Shown in pieces: positions 6,717 through 13,465 of a stretch of 39,581 nucleotides of DNA (position 1 is its first letter; each line of letters starts with the position of its first letter). This stretch comes from a virus. The notes beneath the pieces were generated by a model that saw only the letters and a program-made list of their open reading frames with translations, did not search any database and was not told where the DNA came from. The stretch covers positions 1 through 39,581 of IMG/VR virus record IMGVR_UViG_3300038856_000054. The stretch is one strand, 5' to 3'. The translations under genes were made by a program, and so were the position numbers.

Positions 6717-7000
6717 GGCTTGCTCTCTTCCGCCGGCTCCATGTAGTACGTCGGAGCGTCGCGCAGGAGCCTAATCGTGTCGACGGTATTCATCAGTCGG
6801 TCGAGGGCGGCCTGGGCGCCGACAGCGACGGACGCGAGTAGCTCTTCGCCGCCGTGCTCTATCGTCGCCCGCCAGTGTCGGTGTCCGCTGTGCCAGCGCT
6901 GCACCGTGATGTCGCCGTAGCGGTAGCACTCATTGGCCCCATCCCAGTGGAACTCCCGCTCGGTGCGCCAACGCAGCGTCATCATCTTCCTATGTGCCAT
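6713..7000 (-). CDS. Hypothetical protein, 95 aa
   Basis: ATG at 7000 with GGGAG upstream is preferred over an upstream start lying inside the previous gene. An N-terminal beta-rich half with many Trp and His (EFHWDGANECYRYGDITVQR, then WHSGHRHWRATIEHGGEELL) is followed by a helix (AALDRLMNTVDTIRLL). No known family. It overlaps the previous gene by 11 nt and the next by 4 nt. Confidence 0.65.
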   Translation of the reverse strand: MAHRKMMTLRWRTEREFHWDGANECYRYGDITVQRWHSGHRHWRATIEHGGEELLASVAVGAQAALDRLMNTVDTIRLLRDAPTYYMEPAEESKP

Positions 7001-7301
7001 CGGACTCGCTCCCTTCCGCGTACTCTGCATCCAGCAACTCCACGACTTCGACCAAGTGCCGCAACAACGGCAGCATGTGGCGCGCAGGGCCTTCTAGCGT
7101 CAACCCGACGAGCCCGGCCATGCGGGGGTCGCTGGACAGCGACTTGGGCCACAGGTCGATCGTCGCCTTCCAGTCGGTAGGCTTCTCGCCCTTCGGCGCC
7201 GCGTAGCTACTGCCGCCCACCACCGCCTCCCACGGCTCCGTGATCTCGTACACGGTACGTCGCGTACCCCACTGCGGAGTCTCATCGCTATCGTCTGCCA
7301 T
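6990..7301 (-). CDS. Hypothetical acidic protein, 103 aa
   Basis: ATG at 7301 overlaps the VRR-NUC gene stop (TGATG). A preceding GTG at 7304 is an alternative. The acidic product has a short N-terminal strand region (RRTVYEITEPWEAVVGG) and a helical end (HMLPLLRHLVEVVELLDAEY) that could mediate dimerisation. No family is recognised. Its position after the nuclease suggests co-translation. Confidence 0.6.
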   Translation of the reverse strand: MADDSDETPQWGTRRTVYEITEPWEAVVGGSSYAAPKGEKPTDWKATIDLWPKSLSSDPRMAGLVGLTLEGPARHMLPLLRHLVEVVELLDAEYAEGSESDGT

Positions 7302-7648
7302 CACTCGCTCCCCTCGGCGCACTCTATCGCGTCCTCGACGCTGCGCACCACCCGCACCACGTGCTTGTGCCCGTGCGCCCAGGCGTGCCAGGCGCGCTGC
7401 ACGGCGCTCAGCCGCCCGTCGCCAGTCTTGACCTCCAGCCACACGGTGCGGCCGCTCGACGTCGCGACCACCACGTCAGGCGTGCCGACCGGGCAGCCCT
7501 GGACCCACCACTCGCGACCCATCTTGCTGCCGCGGTACCAGCCCTTGATGGCGAGCAGCTTGACCGCGATGTGCCCGCGCGTCGTCAACGCCTTCACGAT
7601 CGCGTTGACGAGCTTGGTGTGGCTGCCGCTCTGGTTGCCGCCTGCCAT
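7301..7648 (-). CDS. VRR-NUC domain nuclease
   Basis: The 115-residue protein is almost entirely a VRR-NUC domain, a PD-(D/E)xK-type nuclease fold. The fold is known in FAN1 and in small phage proteins that cut branched DNA such as Holliday junctions. Visible motifs are GTPD at ~55-58, LEVKTGDG with the E-x-K pair at ~72/74, and the following Q in SAVQRAWH (~84). A glycine- and lysine-rich N-terminus precedes it. In this phage, with an annealing protein on the other strand, it may resolve recombination or packaging intermediates; that role is inferred. ATG at 7648 overlaps the previous stop (TGATG). Confidence 0.85.
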   Translation of the reverse strand: MAGGNQSGSHTKLVNAIVKALTTRGHIAVKLLAIKGWYRGSKMGREWWVQGCPVGTPDVVVATSSGRTVWLEVKTGDGRLSAVQRAWHAWAHGHKHVVRVVRSVEDAIECAEGSE

Positions 7649-8019
7649 CAGTCGCGCTCTTCGTCGATCGGCACGTTTGCCGCAAGCGCTCGCATTGACC
7701 TGGCCAACACGTCAAACACCGACTCTGCGGCCACGTCCTTGCCGGCGTGCTTTTCGGCGAACCGTTCGCTGTGCTCCGCCACGCTCAGGATTCCGGCGTG
7801 CAACCTGTCCCGCTCCCGCGTGGCGGCGCCGAGGGCGTTGACCAGCGTGAACAGTGCCAGCACCTTTTCAGGCTCGATGTCCATTTCGTCATGGTACCTA
7901 TCCATCCACGTGTCGGCATCGATCTGCGCCAGTGCCGCGTAGTCCTCCAGCGTCCACCAGTCGGGATTGCTTCGCAGTGGCTGCACCAGCTCCCACGCGT
8001 GCTTCACGTTGTCGTCCAT
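7648..8019 (-). CDS. Helical protein of the MDDNVK pair, 123 aa
   Basis: ATG at 8019 overlaps the previous stop. The product is helical and acidic, with WWTLEDYAALAQIDADTWMD, an ATRERDRLHAGIL helix and a final SMRALAANVPIDEERD. Its first six residues (MDDNVK) and the 22 bases around its start (8001-8022) are identical to those of the gene at 10182-10556, and both proteins have a charged ERDRL/ERDEL helix. They are probably diverged paralogues or share a transferred start region. Function is unknown. Confidence 0.65.
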   Translation of the reverse strand: MDDNVKHAWELVQPLRSNPDWWTLEDYAALAQIDADTWMDRYHDEMDIEPEKVLALFTLVNALGAATRERDRLHAGILSVAEHSERFAEKHAGKDVAAESVFDVLARSMRALAANVPIDEERD

Positions 8020-8258
8020 CACTTCCTCCCTCGCTGCATGTCGGCCGCGTACTGTCGGAGCGCCGTCACCTGCAGCCCAAGCTCGTGGTGCGCGGCCTCC
8101 AGATGCTCGATGCGCCGCATCAAGCTGTCGTGCTGCGTGTGCATCGTGCAGGTCCATTGCGCCAGGTCGGTCCAGCGCTGGTGCACGGTGTCGGCGCCGC
8201 AAACATCGCAATGCTGCGGATCGGTGTGGGGCTGCGTCTGTGAGCCGTGAGTGGTCAT
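8019..8258 (-). CDS. Small coiled-coil protein with zinc site, 79 aa
   Basis: ATG at 8258 overlaps the ASCH gene stop (ATGA). The N-terminal part has CDVCGADTVHQRW and a following CTMHTQH, a possible zinc-binding set. The C-terminal half is a predicted coiled coil (SLMRRIEHLEAAHHELGLQV). Such small Cys/His plus coil proteins often dimerise, but the function here is unknown. Confidence 0.65.
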   Translation of the reverse strand: MTTHGSQTQPHTDPQHCDVCGADTVHQRWTDLAQWTCTMHTQHDSLMRRIEHLEAAHHELGLQVTALRQYAADMQRGRK

Positions 8259-8866
8259 GCCGCCCCCAGTCGCCTGAAGGCAACCACAAACACCCATGGA
8301 TTCTTATCCCAAGAGCACCCGGGGCGACGCCCATTGATCTCGTCCCAGAGGTTGCGGAACCACGTGACGGCCGTGTACTCGCTGCCGTCGAATCCTTCCG
8401 CGTGTGCGTCCTCCTCGCTGATGTCCCGCACGCGCTCCACGCGGATGTCCGTCACCTCCAGGGTGATGCGCGAGGCCCACTTGGGCATGTAGATGGAAGG
8501 CTTCCACTTCAGCGCCTCCGCATCATTGGGAGCGCTGTCCCACCCTGCCGGGTGATCTTCGCTGTAGCGAGGTGTAGCCCGATAGTCCACCCATCGCTCG
8601 CCACCGTGTTCCGTGTCGTCCACAACACAGAAAGTCTCGCGCACCCACAGCCGATCGCCGGGCTTGCCGTAGGGGCAGAGGACATCGCGCGCGTTCAGGA
8701 TCGCGTGGTCGTGCCAAAAGATGCGCCACCATTCGCCCTCTCCCGGCGCCACTCGCTCCACCGGGTGTGGCGGATGCTTCACCACGCGGCGCGTGATCGT
8801 CTTGCGACCGTCCAGGATGGCGCGGACCATCTCGGCGCTGAACAGAATGGGTCGCTCGTGAGTCAT
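8255..8866 (-). CDS. ASCH/PUA-like domain protein, 203 aa
   Basis: The N-terminus has the ASCH-type opening seen in many phage proteins: ILFSAEMVRAILDGRKTITR, followed by YGKPGDRLWVRETF in the middle and SRITLEVTDIRVERVRDI. ASCH domains are PUA-like beta barrels that bind RNA or modified nucleotides. Length is about that of the phage members with an extra C-terminal extension ending in SWDKNPWVFVVAFRR. ATG at 8866 overlaps the previous stop (ATGA). The substrate is unknown; binding of RNA or a modified base is inferred from the family. Confidence 0.8.
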   Translation of the reverse strand: MTHERPILFSAEMVRAILDGRKTITRRVVKHPPHPVERVAPGEGEWWRIFWHDHAILNARDVLCPYGKPGDRLWVRETFCVVDDTEHGGERWVDYRATPRYSEDHPAGWDSAPNDAEALKWKPSIYMPKWASRITLEVTDIRVERVRDISEEDAHAEGFDGSEYTAVTWFRNLWDEINGRRPGCSWDKNPWVFVVAFRRLGAA

Positions 8867-9375
8867 GAGCCACGCTCCACCCACGGCACTTCGGAGCGCG
8901 GACGAATGTACGTGCCCTCTGCCCGCACGCGGGTGAACTCGGGGCAGTTGGGGCACAGCGGCAGCTGGTGGCGCCGCCACGTCGGCAGGTCGACGCGCCG
9001 ATCGATCCCGCAGTCCGCGCACCGGTAGTGCACGTGATAGCGGATCGAGTGCTTGCCGCGACTGCGCGTGATGGCCGCTACCTCGTGGCGCCCGACGCGT
9101 TGCGGGATGGGGCCGAGCGCCTGGCGGCGGAAGTGGTACGTGCCGTCCTGCAGCTCGGCGTCTACCGGCTCCTCGGGGTCTCGCCGCACCTCGCGGCCAC
9201 CGCTGGTGCTGCGCGGCGGCGCGGGCGGCGGGCGTGAAGCGTAGCCGGGCGTGCGGTACTGGTAGACGTACGGGCCCGAGTGATCGAGATCGATGTAGTC
9301 GAGGCACTGGCCCGTGCACGCCTGTGGGCACGTCGACAGGTGCGTGGTGCGGTAAGCAGCGGGGCGGTCAGACAC
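8863..9375 (-). CDS. Zinc-finger protein, 170 aa (GTG start)
   Basis: GTG at 9375 overlaps the previous stop by 8 nt, with an AGGA stretch about 11 nt upstream. The N-terminus has CPQACTGQC. A long basic Pro/Arg-rich middle follows, then a C-terminal zinc finger: YRCADCGIDRRVDLPTWRRH followed by CPNCP. The finger resembles those in DNA-binding or DNA-modifying accessory proteins, but no family is assigned. A longer N-terminal extension on the same frame is low-complexity and falls inside the previous gene. Confidence 0.65.
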   Translation of the reverse strand: MSDRPAAYRTTHLSTCPQACTGQCLDYIDLDHSGPYVYQYRTPGYASRPPPAPPRSTSGGREVRRDPEEPVDAELQDGTYHFRRQALGPIPQRVGRHEVAAITRSRGKHSIRYHVHYRCADCGIDRRVDLPTWRRHQLPLCPNCPEFTRVRAEGTYIRPRSEVPWVERGS

Positions 9376-9892
9376 GGAAGCCACCGTCCTTGCTGCGCAG
9401 AATCTTGTGGCAGATGGCGCGCAACCGCTCGTCATCGGTCTCGTACCGCGCGCCCCACTCGCCAGCACGCTCCGCCTTGCGCTCCCATACAGCGCACGCG
9501 CGTTCTGTCTTCAGCGCCTCGTACAAATCGGGGTAGCGGGCCGCATCCGGCATGTCGTCCCGCTCAAACGCGACCTCCATGAGTCGCGTTTCCGACACCG
9601 GCCACCAGCGGGTCAGCGCCTCGGTCATGTCGTCGCCTGCTGGATGGTGGCGCAGCTTCACTTTGTTGTAGCGGTCGACCGCCGCGATGAACATGGAAGC
9701 AATCGCGCACGCCTCGCACGACTTCGGCGGCACGTACGGATGCACAGCTTGCGACCGGAACTGCCGCCAGTATTCCGTGTCGGGCGCGCGAATGTAGCTG
9801 CCGCTGCGCGCCGTGATGCGCTTCGCGTCCAGCTGGTCCAGCACGTCTTGCGCAATCCGCTTGCGCTGCTTGATGGCTGTCTTGCTCGTCAC
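9368..9892 (-). CDS. Hypothetical protein, 174 aa (GTG start)
   Basis: GTG at 9892 overlaps the previous stop (GTGA) and follows AAGGTGGAG, a good ribosome site. It begins with a basic helix (KTAIKQRKRIAQDVLDQLDA), has CEACAIASMFIAAVDRYNKV (a possible metal or Fe-S pair, CxxC), and a helical, charged C-terminus ending KILRSKDGGFRV. The cysteine spacing is short of a full zinc site. No family is recognised. Confidence 0.65.
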   Translation of the reverse strand: MTSKTAIKQRKRIAQDVLDQLDAKRITARSGSYIRAPDTEYWRQFRSQAVHPYVPPKSCEACAIASMFIAAVDRYNKVKLRHHPAGDDMTEALTRWWPVSETRLMEVAFERDDMPDAARYPDLYEALKTERACAVWERKAERAGEWGARYETDDERLRAICHKILRSKDGGFRV

Positions 9893-10185
9893 GCGCTCTC
9901 CACCTTTCTGCCGCACCAGTTGCACGACACGACCGACACGTACTGCGGGTTGCGCCGACTGCACCTGCCGCATCGGTGGCGCGGCTCGCCCTGCAGGTGT
10001 CCGCACGGGCAGCGGTACAGCTGGCACGCCTTGCCGCCGCATCGGCACCACGGCAGCTTGTCGACGGTCGATAGCGCGCGCTCGATGGCGTTCTGTTCCA
10101 TCAGCAAGCGACGGCTCGCCACGTAGCCGACGGTCGCGCGGCTCGTCTGGTCGGGTAGCGGCGGGCGGATGGGGCGGGGCTTCAT
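9889..10185 (-). CDS. Cys-rich zinc-ribbon protein, 98 aa
   Basis: ATG at 10185 overlaps the previous stop (ATGA). The C-terminal 55 residues are packed with paired cysteines: CRCGGKACQLYRCPCG, then HRCGRCSRRN, then SCNWCGRK. These are enough for two zinc ribbons. The N-terminus is a basic Pro-rich tail followed by a short helix. It could act as a nucleic-acid adaptor in the replication operon. The function is unknown. Confidence 0.65.
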   Translation of the reverse strand: MKPRPIRPPLPDQTSRATVGYVASRRLLMEQNAIERALSTVDKLPWCRCGGKACQLYRCPCGHLQGEPRHRCGRCSRRNPQYVSVVSCNWCGRKVESA

Positions 10186-10556
10186 GGGGTGTCGTCCTCC
10201 CCGCCCGTGCGGGCGACCGAACCGACAGGCACGAATGGCGCGCACCATCGCCCGCTGAGGAGACACGCACGCTTCCAATCGTCGGGGCCGATCACGTGAC
10301 CGGGGAGCACCGCCGCGTCGAGGGTGGTTGCCAGCAAGCCCCGCAGCTCGTCCCGCTCCCGCTCGGCCGCCTCGGCGCGCTCGTGGGCGGCGCCGAGGGC
10401 TGCTTCTACCTCGCCCATGATAGAGCGGTGCAGTGAGCTGCCGTGGCAGTCGCTCACTCTTCCCGATGTCTCGACGTCGAATGCTTCTGACAGCATGTCG
10501 CCGATCACTTCGGTAGCTTCGTCGAGAATGCGCGCGGGCTTCACGTTGTCGTCCAT
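10182..10556 (-). CDS. Helical protein of the MDDNVK pair, 124 aa
   Basis: ATG at 10556 overlaps the stop of a 21-codon frame (TGATG). The start region (10538-10559) is identical to that of the 8019 gene. The product is helical with an acidic N-terminus, an ALGAAHERAEAAERERDELR coiled segment and a later HVIGPDDWKRACLL. It lies directly after the DnaC-like loader. Function is unknown; a coiled-coil partner of the loader or of its paralogue is conceivable. Confidence 0.6.
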   Translation of the reverse strand: MDDNVKPARILDEATEVIGDMLSEAFDVETSGRVSDCHGSSLHRSIMGEVEAALGAAHERAEAAERERDELRGLLATTLDAAVLPGHVIGPDDWKRACLLSGRWCAPFVPVGSVARTGGEDDTP

Positions 10557-10621
10557 CACCCAGCCTCCAGCTCTGCGAGCCGCCGCTTGGCCGCCGCGAC
10601 GGCGCGCGGGTCGTCGCTCAT
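10556..10621 (-). CDS. Possible 21-codon microgene after the helicase loader
   Basis: The frame MSDDPRAVAAAKRRLAELEAG exactly fills the gap between the DnaC-like gene and the next gene. Its stop overlaps the next start (TGATG). A GGTGGAG lies about 12 nt upstream. It may be a real small helical peptide or only a translational bridge. Confidence 0.35.
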   Translation of the reverse strand: MSDDPRAVAAAKRRLAELEAG

Positions 10622-10626
10622 GTCGA

Positions 10627-11289
10627 TCACGCTCCACCCCGCATGTCCTGGCCGCTGTCCACCAGCCACATGCAAACGCCGGGTTGTGCAAGGCGGCTGT
10701 GCAGGCGCGGGTCGTTGTAGCGAGCCAACAGAGCTGCCTTGCCAAGGTTGCTGATCAGTACCGTTCGGCGTCCGCGCTTACGACGGTCGTCGATCAAGTC
10801 CAGCAGCGCCGCCGTCATACCATCGGCGTCTCGCTCGCGCCCAAGGTCGTCTACCACCAGCATCTGGACAGTGCAGCACCTGTCCTGCTCCGCCAACTCG
10901 TCGCCGTAGCGCGCTGCGAACAGCCGCTCGACCTCGCGCGCGCCGTGGTAGAGCGAATCGGCGTGGCGATGAAACGCCACGCTCGCCGCAAACGTCTTGC
11001 CGCGCCCAACGTCCCCGCACATCACCAGGATCGGCGTGGACCTCGCGAGCCACGCGTCAACCGCCTTGGTGCACCTGGTCGGCTCCACCTCGCCACGCGT
11101 GATGCACTCTATGTCCTGGTCGGTGATCGGCAGATCGCGCAGCCGAAACTCGCGGTCGAACCGGCGAGAATCCTCCGCGGCGCGCTGCTCGCGTGCCCAC
11201 CATTCGTCGTACTCGCGACCGAGATCGCGCTCGGGCTCCTCGCTCGCCACTTCAACCGCCTTCGAGATCACGTCGCTGAGTGTCTTCAT
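10627..11289 (-). CDS. DnaC-like AAA+ helicase loader
   Basis: The 220-residue protein should load the host replicative helicase at the phage origin. Visible AAA+ motifs are Walker A GDVGRGKT (~92-99), Walker B MLVVDD (~143-148), a sensor-type LISN (~178-181) and an arginine-finger-like NDPRLHSRL (~192-200). The N-terminal ~80 residues are charged and helical, as expected for the helicase-binding part. Length is slightly under E. coli DnaC (245). It follows the O-like initiator with a 4-nt overlap, the gene pair arrangement of many temperate phages. No helicase or primase gene was found, so host DnaB and DnaG are the likely partners (inference). Confidence 0.85.
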   Translation of the reverse strand: MKTLSDVISKAVEVASEEPERDLGREYDEWWAREQRAAEDSRRFDREFRLRDLPITDQDIECITRGEVEPTRCTKAVDAWLARSTPILVMCGDVGRGKTFAASVAFHRHADSLYHGAREVERLFAARYGDELAEQDRCCTVQMLVVDDLGRERDADGMTAALLDLIDDRRKRGRRTVLISNLGKAALLARYNDPRLHSRLAQPGVCMWLVDSGQDMRGGA

Positions 11290-12146
11290 GCCAGGTCTCC
11301 AAAGTCGTCGGGCTCAGCGGGAGTGCCGCTGGCGGGGGCCGCCACCGCGCCGGTGCGACTGGCGCTCAGCCACGAACCCGGATCCGATGCCCAGAAGTTG
11401 AACGGGAAGCCGCGCGCCTTGGCACCCTTGTCGGCGTTGCGCATGTAGCCCTGCACGCTGGCCCTGACGGCCCCCTCAGGGTCCTGCGGGCGCTCCTGCA
11501 TCGCCCAGCCCACAGCATCCTCCAGCGCCCGGTAGGCCGTGTGGGTGCGGCGCCAGCCCTTGCCGCCGGCCGCCTGCCGCTCGGCGCTGAAGATCTGCGC
11601 CACGGTCTGGAGGTCGAAGTCGGGAGGGGGGAGCACGCTCTCCTCGCGCGCGCCCGCAGGCCCCGCTGGTTCGGAAGGTACGGCACGGCACGGTACGGCA
11701 CGGCTGGAGTCACCGTCCGTCACCGAACGTCTCGCGCCGTCACCGTCCGTCACCGCGCGTAACGGTTCTGTGACGTTTCGTTGTGGCTCGTCACGTTTCG
11801 TCACGCCCGCGGCCTGTCGGGCTCTCCACTCCCGGGTGCGCTGCGCATTGGACTGCACAGCCTCCTGTGCCTCCAAGTAGTGGGGCATCAGGACCCCAAG
11901 ATCGTCCGTCACAAATACGTGACGTTTCGTCACAGCGTCCCAACCCTTGGACACAACCTCTTCCGGGAGCCCGGTGTGAAGCGCGACAGCTTCGGCTGCC
12001 GTGCAGCCCTCAAAGTCGAGGCGGCCGGCGCGGTCGAGCTTACGCAACAGGTGCATCAGCACGGTCTGCCCCTGCCACCCGAGCAGCTTCCACGTGGTGG
12101 TGTCGCGCACGTACAGCCGGACGTAGCGCTCATTGCTCCAGTCCAT
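11286..12146 (-). CDS. O-like replication initiator (winged helix)
   Basis: ATG at 12146 follows AGAGG and gives 286 residues; an upstream extension lies in the intergenic inverted repeat. The N-terminal ~90 residues look like the winged-helix of phage replisome organisers (LLGWQGQTVLMHLLRKLDRA, then LPEEVVSKGWDAVTKRHVFV), followed by the typical AQRTREWRARQA basic stretch. Residues ~115-160 are a low-complexity linker encoded by the 10-bp phased repeats described separately. The C-terminus (~170-286) carries a helical region and SFNFW-like FPFNFWASD near the end. By analogy with lambda O it would bind the repeats and recruit the loader encoded next. The family call is by layout and context. 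Confidence 0.7.
   Translation of the reverse strand: MDWSNERYVRLYVRDTTTWKLLGWQGQTVLMHLLRKLDRAGRLDFEGCTAAEAVALHTGLPEEVVSKGWDAVTKRHVFVTDDLGVLMPHYLEAQEAVQSNAQRTREWRARQAAGVTKRDEPQRNVTEPLRAVTDGDGARRSVTDGDSSRAVPCRAVPSEPAGPAGAREESVLPPPDFDLQTVAQIFSAERQAAGGKGWRRTHTAYRALEDAVGWAMQERPQDPEGAVRASVQGYMRNADKGAKARGFPFNFWASDPGSWLSASRTGAVAAPASGTPAEPDDFGDLA
11675..11933. repeat. Phased iteron array, candidate replication origin
   Basis: Within the initiator gene, GTCAC/GTGAC-like motifs recur every 10 bp. Exact GTCAC starts are at 11709, 11719, 11739, 11749, 11789 and 11799, with degenerate copies at 11729, 11759, 11769/70 and 11779. A 17-bp unit is perfectly repeated at 11709-11725 and 11739-11755. A second cluster has GTCAC at 11908, GTGAC at 11919 and GTCAC at 11929. 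Next to the array, GGTACGGCACGG is repeated at 11675-11686 and 11690-11701. The 10-bp period does not match codons, so protein repetition alone does not explain it. This is the arrangement expected of an initiator-binding origin (lambda O gene analogy). Confidence 0.6.
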
Positions 12147-12194
12147 CAGGCCTCTGAAACTTCCGCACCTCCCCCCGGTCGCTCTGTAACGGGT

Positions 12195-12255
12195 GTGAGC
12201 CTCGCTGGAGCGGGGTCGGGGGGAGGGCGAAACTGGTTTGGACAGCAAGGCTCAC
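12195..12255. repeat. Inverted repeat upstream of the O-like gene
   Basis: Two 13-nt arms (12195-12207 and 12243-12255) are complementary except for one position, separated by 35 nt of G-rich sequence. They sit in the 119-nt gap between the 100-residue gene and the O-like gene. They could be an operator, an RNA structure or a weak terminator. No clear promoter is seen with it. The rest of 12147-12265 holds no gene. Confidence 0.4.
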
Positions 12256-12265
12256 GATCGGCACC

Positions 12266-12568
12266 CTACCGTGGCCGCTCGGGCGCGTCAACCAGATGTC
12301 CGTGGATGTCCAACGGGAAGAGGGATCGAAGCGCGTCCCCCTCGCGGCGCGAATAGGTCACGTGCAATTCTCGCCCATCGGCGAGCACGATGGAACCGGG
12401 GCGGCGCCCGTGGCCGCAACAGGACGCGATGGTCGATAGCCCCCTTGCATTGAGGGCCAGTACCAAATCTTCGATGCATGGGTCCACGCTCACCGGCTTC
12501 ACAGGGCGTCCGATGTACAGCGTCACGTCGCCGTCGTAGCTGCCTGGTTTGCACTTCTCATGTGTCAT
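12266..12568 (-). CDS. Small phage protein with SCCGHG motif, 100 aa
   Basis: ATG at 12568 overlaps the previous stop (ATGA). The sequence has a helix (CIEDLVLALNARGLSTIAS), then CCGHGRRPGSIVLADGRELH, a motif layout I recognise from small hypothetical proteins in many phages of GC-rich hosts. Cys-Cys-x-His may bind a metal. Function is not known for the family. Confidence 0.7.
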   Translation of the reverse strand: MTHEKCKPGSYDGDVTLYIGRPVKPVSVDPCIEDLVLALNARGLSTIASCCGHGRRPGSIVLADGRELHVTYSRREGDALRSLFPLDIHGHLVDAPERPR

Positions 12569-12825
12569 GATCTGTTCCTTTCAACGGGCTCGTCCCACCG
12601 GCAGTGGCAGTGTTGGCGCCGCAGGCACTCGCGCCCGTCGCCACGCACGCGCGGGCTGTCGTGCTTCTCGAGCACGCGTAGCGCCCAGATGAGCCCGCGC
12701 CGAAAGCCGCTCTCATCCCACCGGATGGCCTCGCCGCAGTTCGCGCAGCAGTCCTCGGTCAGGCAATGCCGCACGACCGCCAGCGGCTCGCCGCACTCGT
12801 CGCAGTTTGGATCGGGGTCGGTCAC
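12565..12825 (-). CDS. Zinc-ribbon protein, 86 aa
   Basis: It carries CDECGEPLAVVRHCLTEDCC followed by ANCGEAIRWD near the N-terminus and a later Cys/His group (ECLRRQHCHCRWDEP), so two metal sites are plausible. ATG at 12825 overlaps the previous stop (ATGA). Function is unknown. It is one of several small zinc proteins in this operon. Confidence 0.65.
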   Translation of the reverse strand: MTDPDPNCDECGEPLAVVRHCLTEDCCANCGEAIRWDESGFRRGLIWALRVLEKHDSPRVRGDGRECLRRQHCHCRWDEPVERNRS

Positions 12826-13400
12826 GTGCGCGCCTTCGTTTCTTCATCCCCAAATAAGCTCAGGTTGGGATCCTTCGTTTTGAACTTCTCATTCTGTGGC
12901 AGTGCTATGTAATCCACCGCTGAGCGCAGCGTCTTGCCCCACCGCGCCTTGGTCACTTTCATGTGGTCACGTTTTACAGCTGGCGTGCGTGTGTTTGCAT
13001 TATCCCAAAAGCTCCGCCCGGTGTTTTCGTCCTCGCATACCCATCCGGCACCACGCAGGCTTGCTCCGCTTTCTGTAGAGAGCGTGTACGTGATGATTCG
13101 GCGAGCTCCGATGGCACGCGCCGCACGCGCGCAAGCTCCCAAAAGCGCAGAGCAAGCGTTTGGTGTGCCGTCGGTCGCGACCCGCAGCACCTCTACCGTC
13201 TGGCGGTCGTCGTTGTTTCTATTGGTGGGGCGTCCCGCTATAGCCGCTCCAATCAACTTCCCGTCGGCCACCGCGCCAACGCACCACCAGGCAAAGCCGC
13301 CGGGGATGGGGGCGTGGTGCCGATGCAGCTGAGCAACTATGTCGTTGGCCACCGGAAAGGTAAGTGGCACCACACGGACGCCGGATCGCGCGTCGGTCAC
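12822..13400 (-). CDS. XF1762-family, GNAT-fold (Mom-like) protein
   Basis: The 192-residue protein matches by eye the XF1762-type phage family: LHRHHAPIPGGFAWWCVGAV near the start, AAIAGRPTNRNNDDRQTVEV, VATDGTPNACSALLGACARA, IGARRIITYTL and GASLRGAGW. The order resembles a GNAT acyltransferase fold, and relatives of this type have been linked to the phage Mu Mom protein, which modifies adenine in DNA to block restriction. DNA modification here is an inference from that link, not shown by a residue I can verify. GTG at 13400 has AGGAGG upstream. C-terminal ~50 residues are charged. Confidence 0.7.
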   Translation of the reverse strand: MTDARSGVRVVPLTFPVANDIVAQLHRHHAPIPGGFAWWCVGAVADGKLIGAAIAGRPTNRNNDDRQTVEVLRVATDGTPNACSALLGACARAARAIGARRIITYTLSTESGASLRGAGWVCEDENTGRSFWDNANTRTPAVKRDHMKVTKARWGKTLRSAVDYIALPQNEKFKTKDPNLSLFGDEETKART

Positions 13401-13465
13401 GTGCGCGCCTCCTGGTCGGGCTCGGGGCGCGCGGTCGGCAGGCTCGGGTGCGGGGCGCGGGTCAT
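13397..13465 (-). CDS. Possible 22-codon leader ORF
   Basis: This frame starts at ATG 13465 overlapping the previous stop (ATGA) and ends with TGA overlapping the GTG of the XF1762-like gene (GTGA). It encodes MTRAPHPSLPTARPEPDQEA followed by two more residues, a Pro-rich peptide. It carries within it the AGGAGG of the next gene. Both overlaps follow the pattern of real genes here, but it may serve only as a translational bridge. Confidence 0.4.
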   Translation of the reverse strand: MTRAPHPSLPTARPEPDQEART

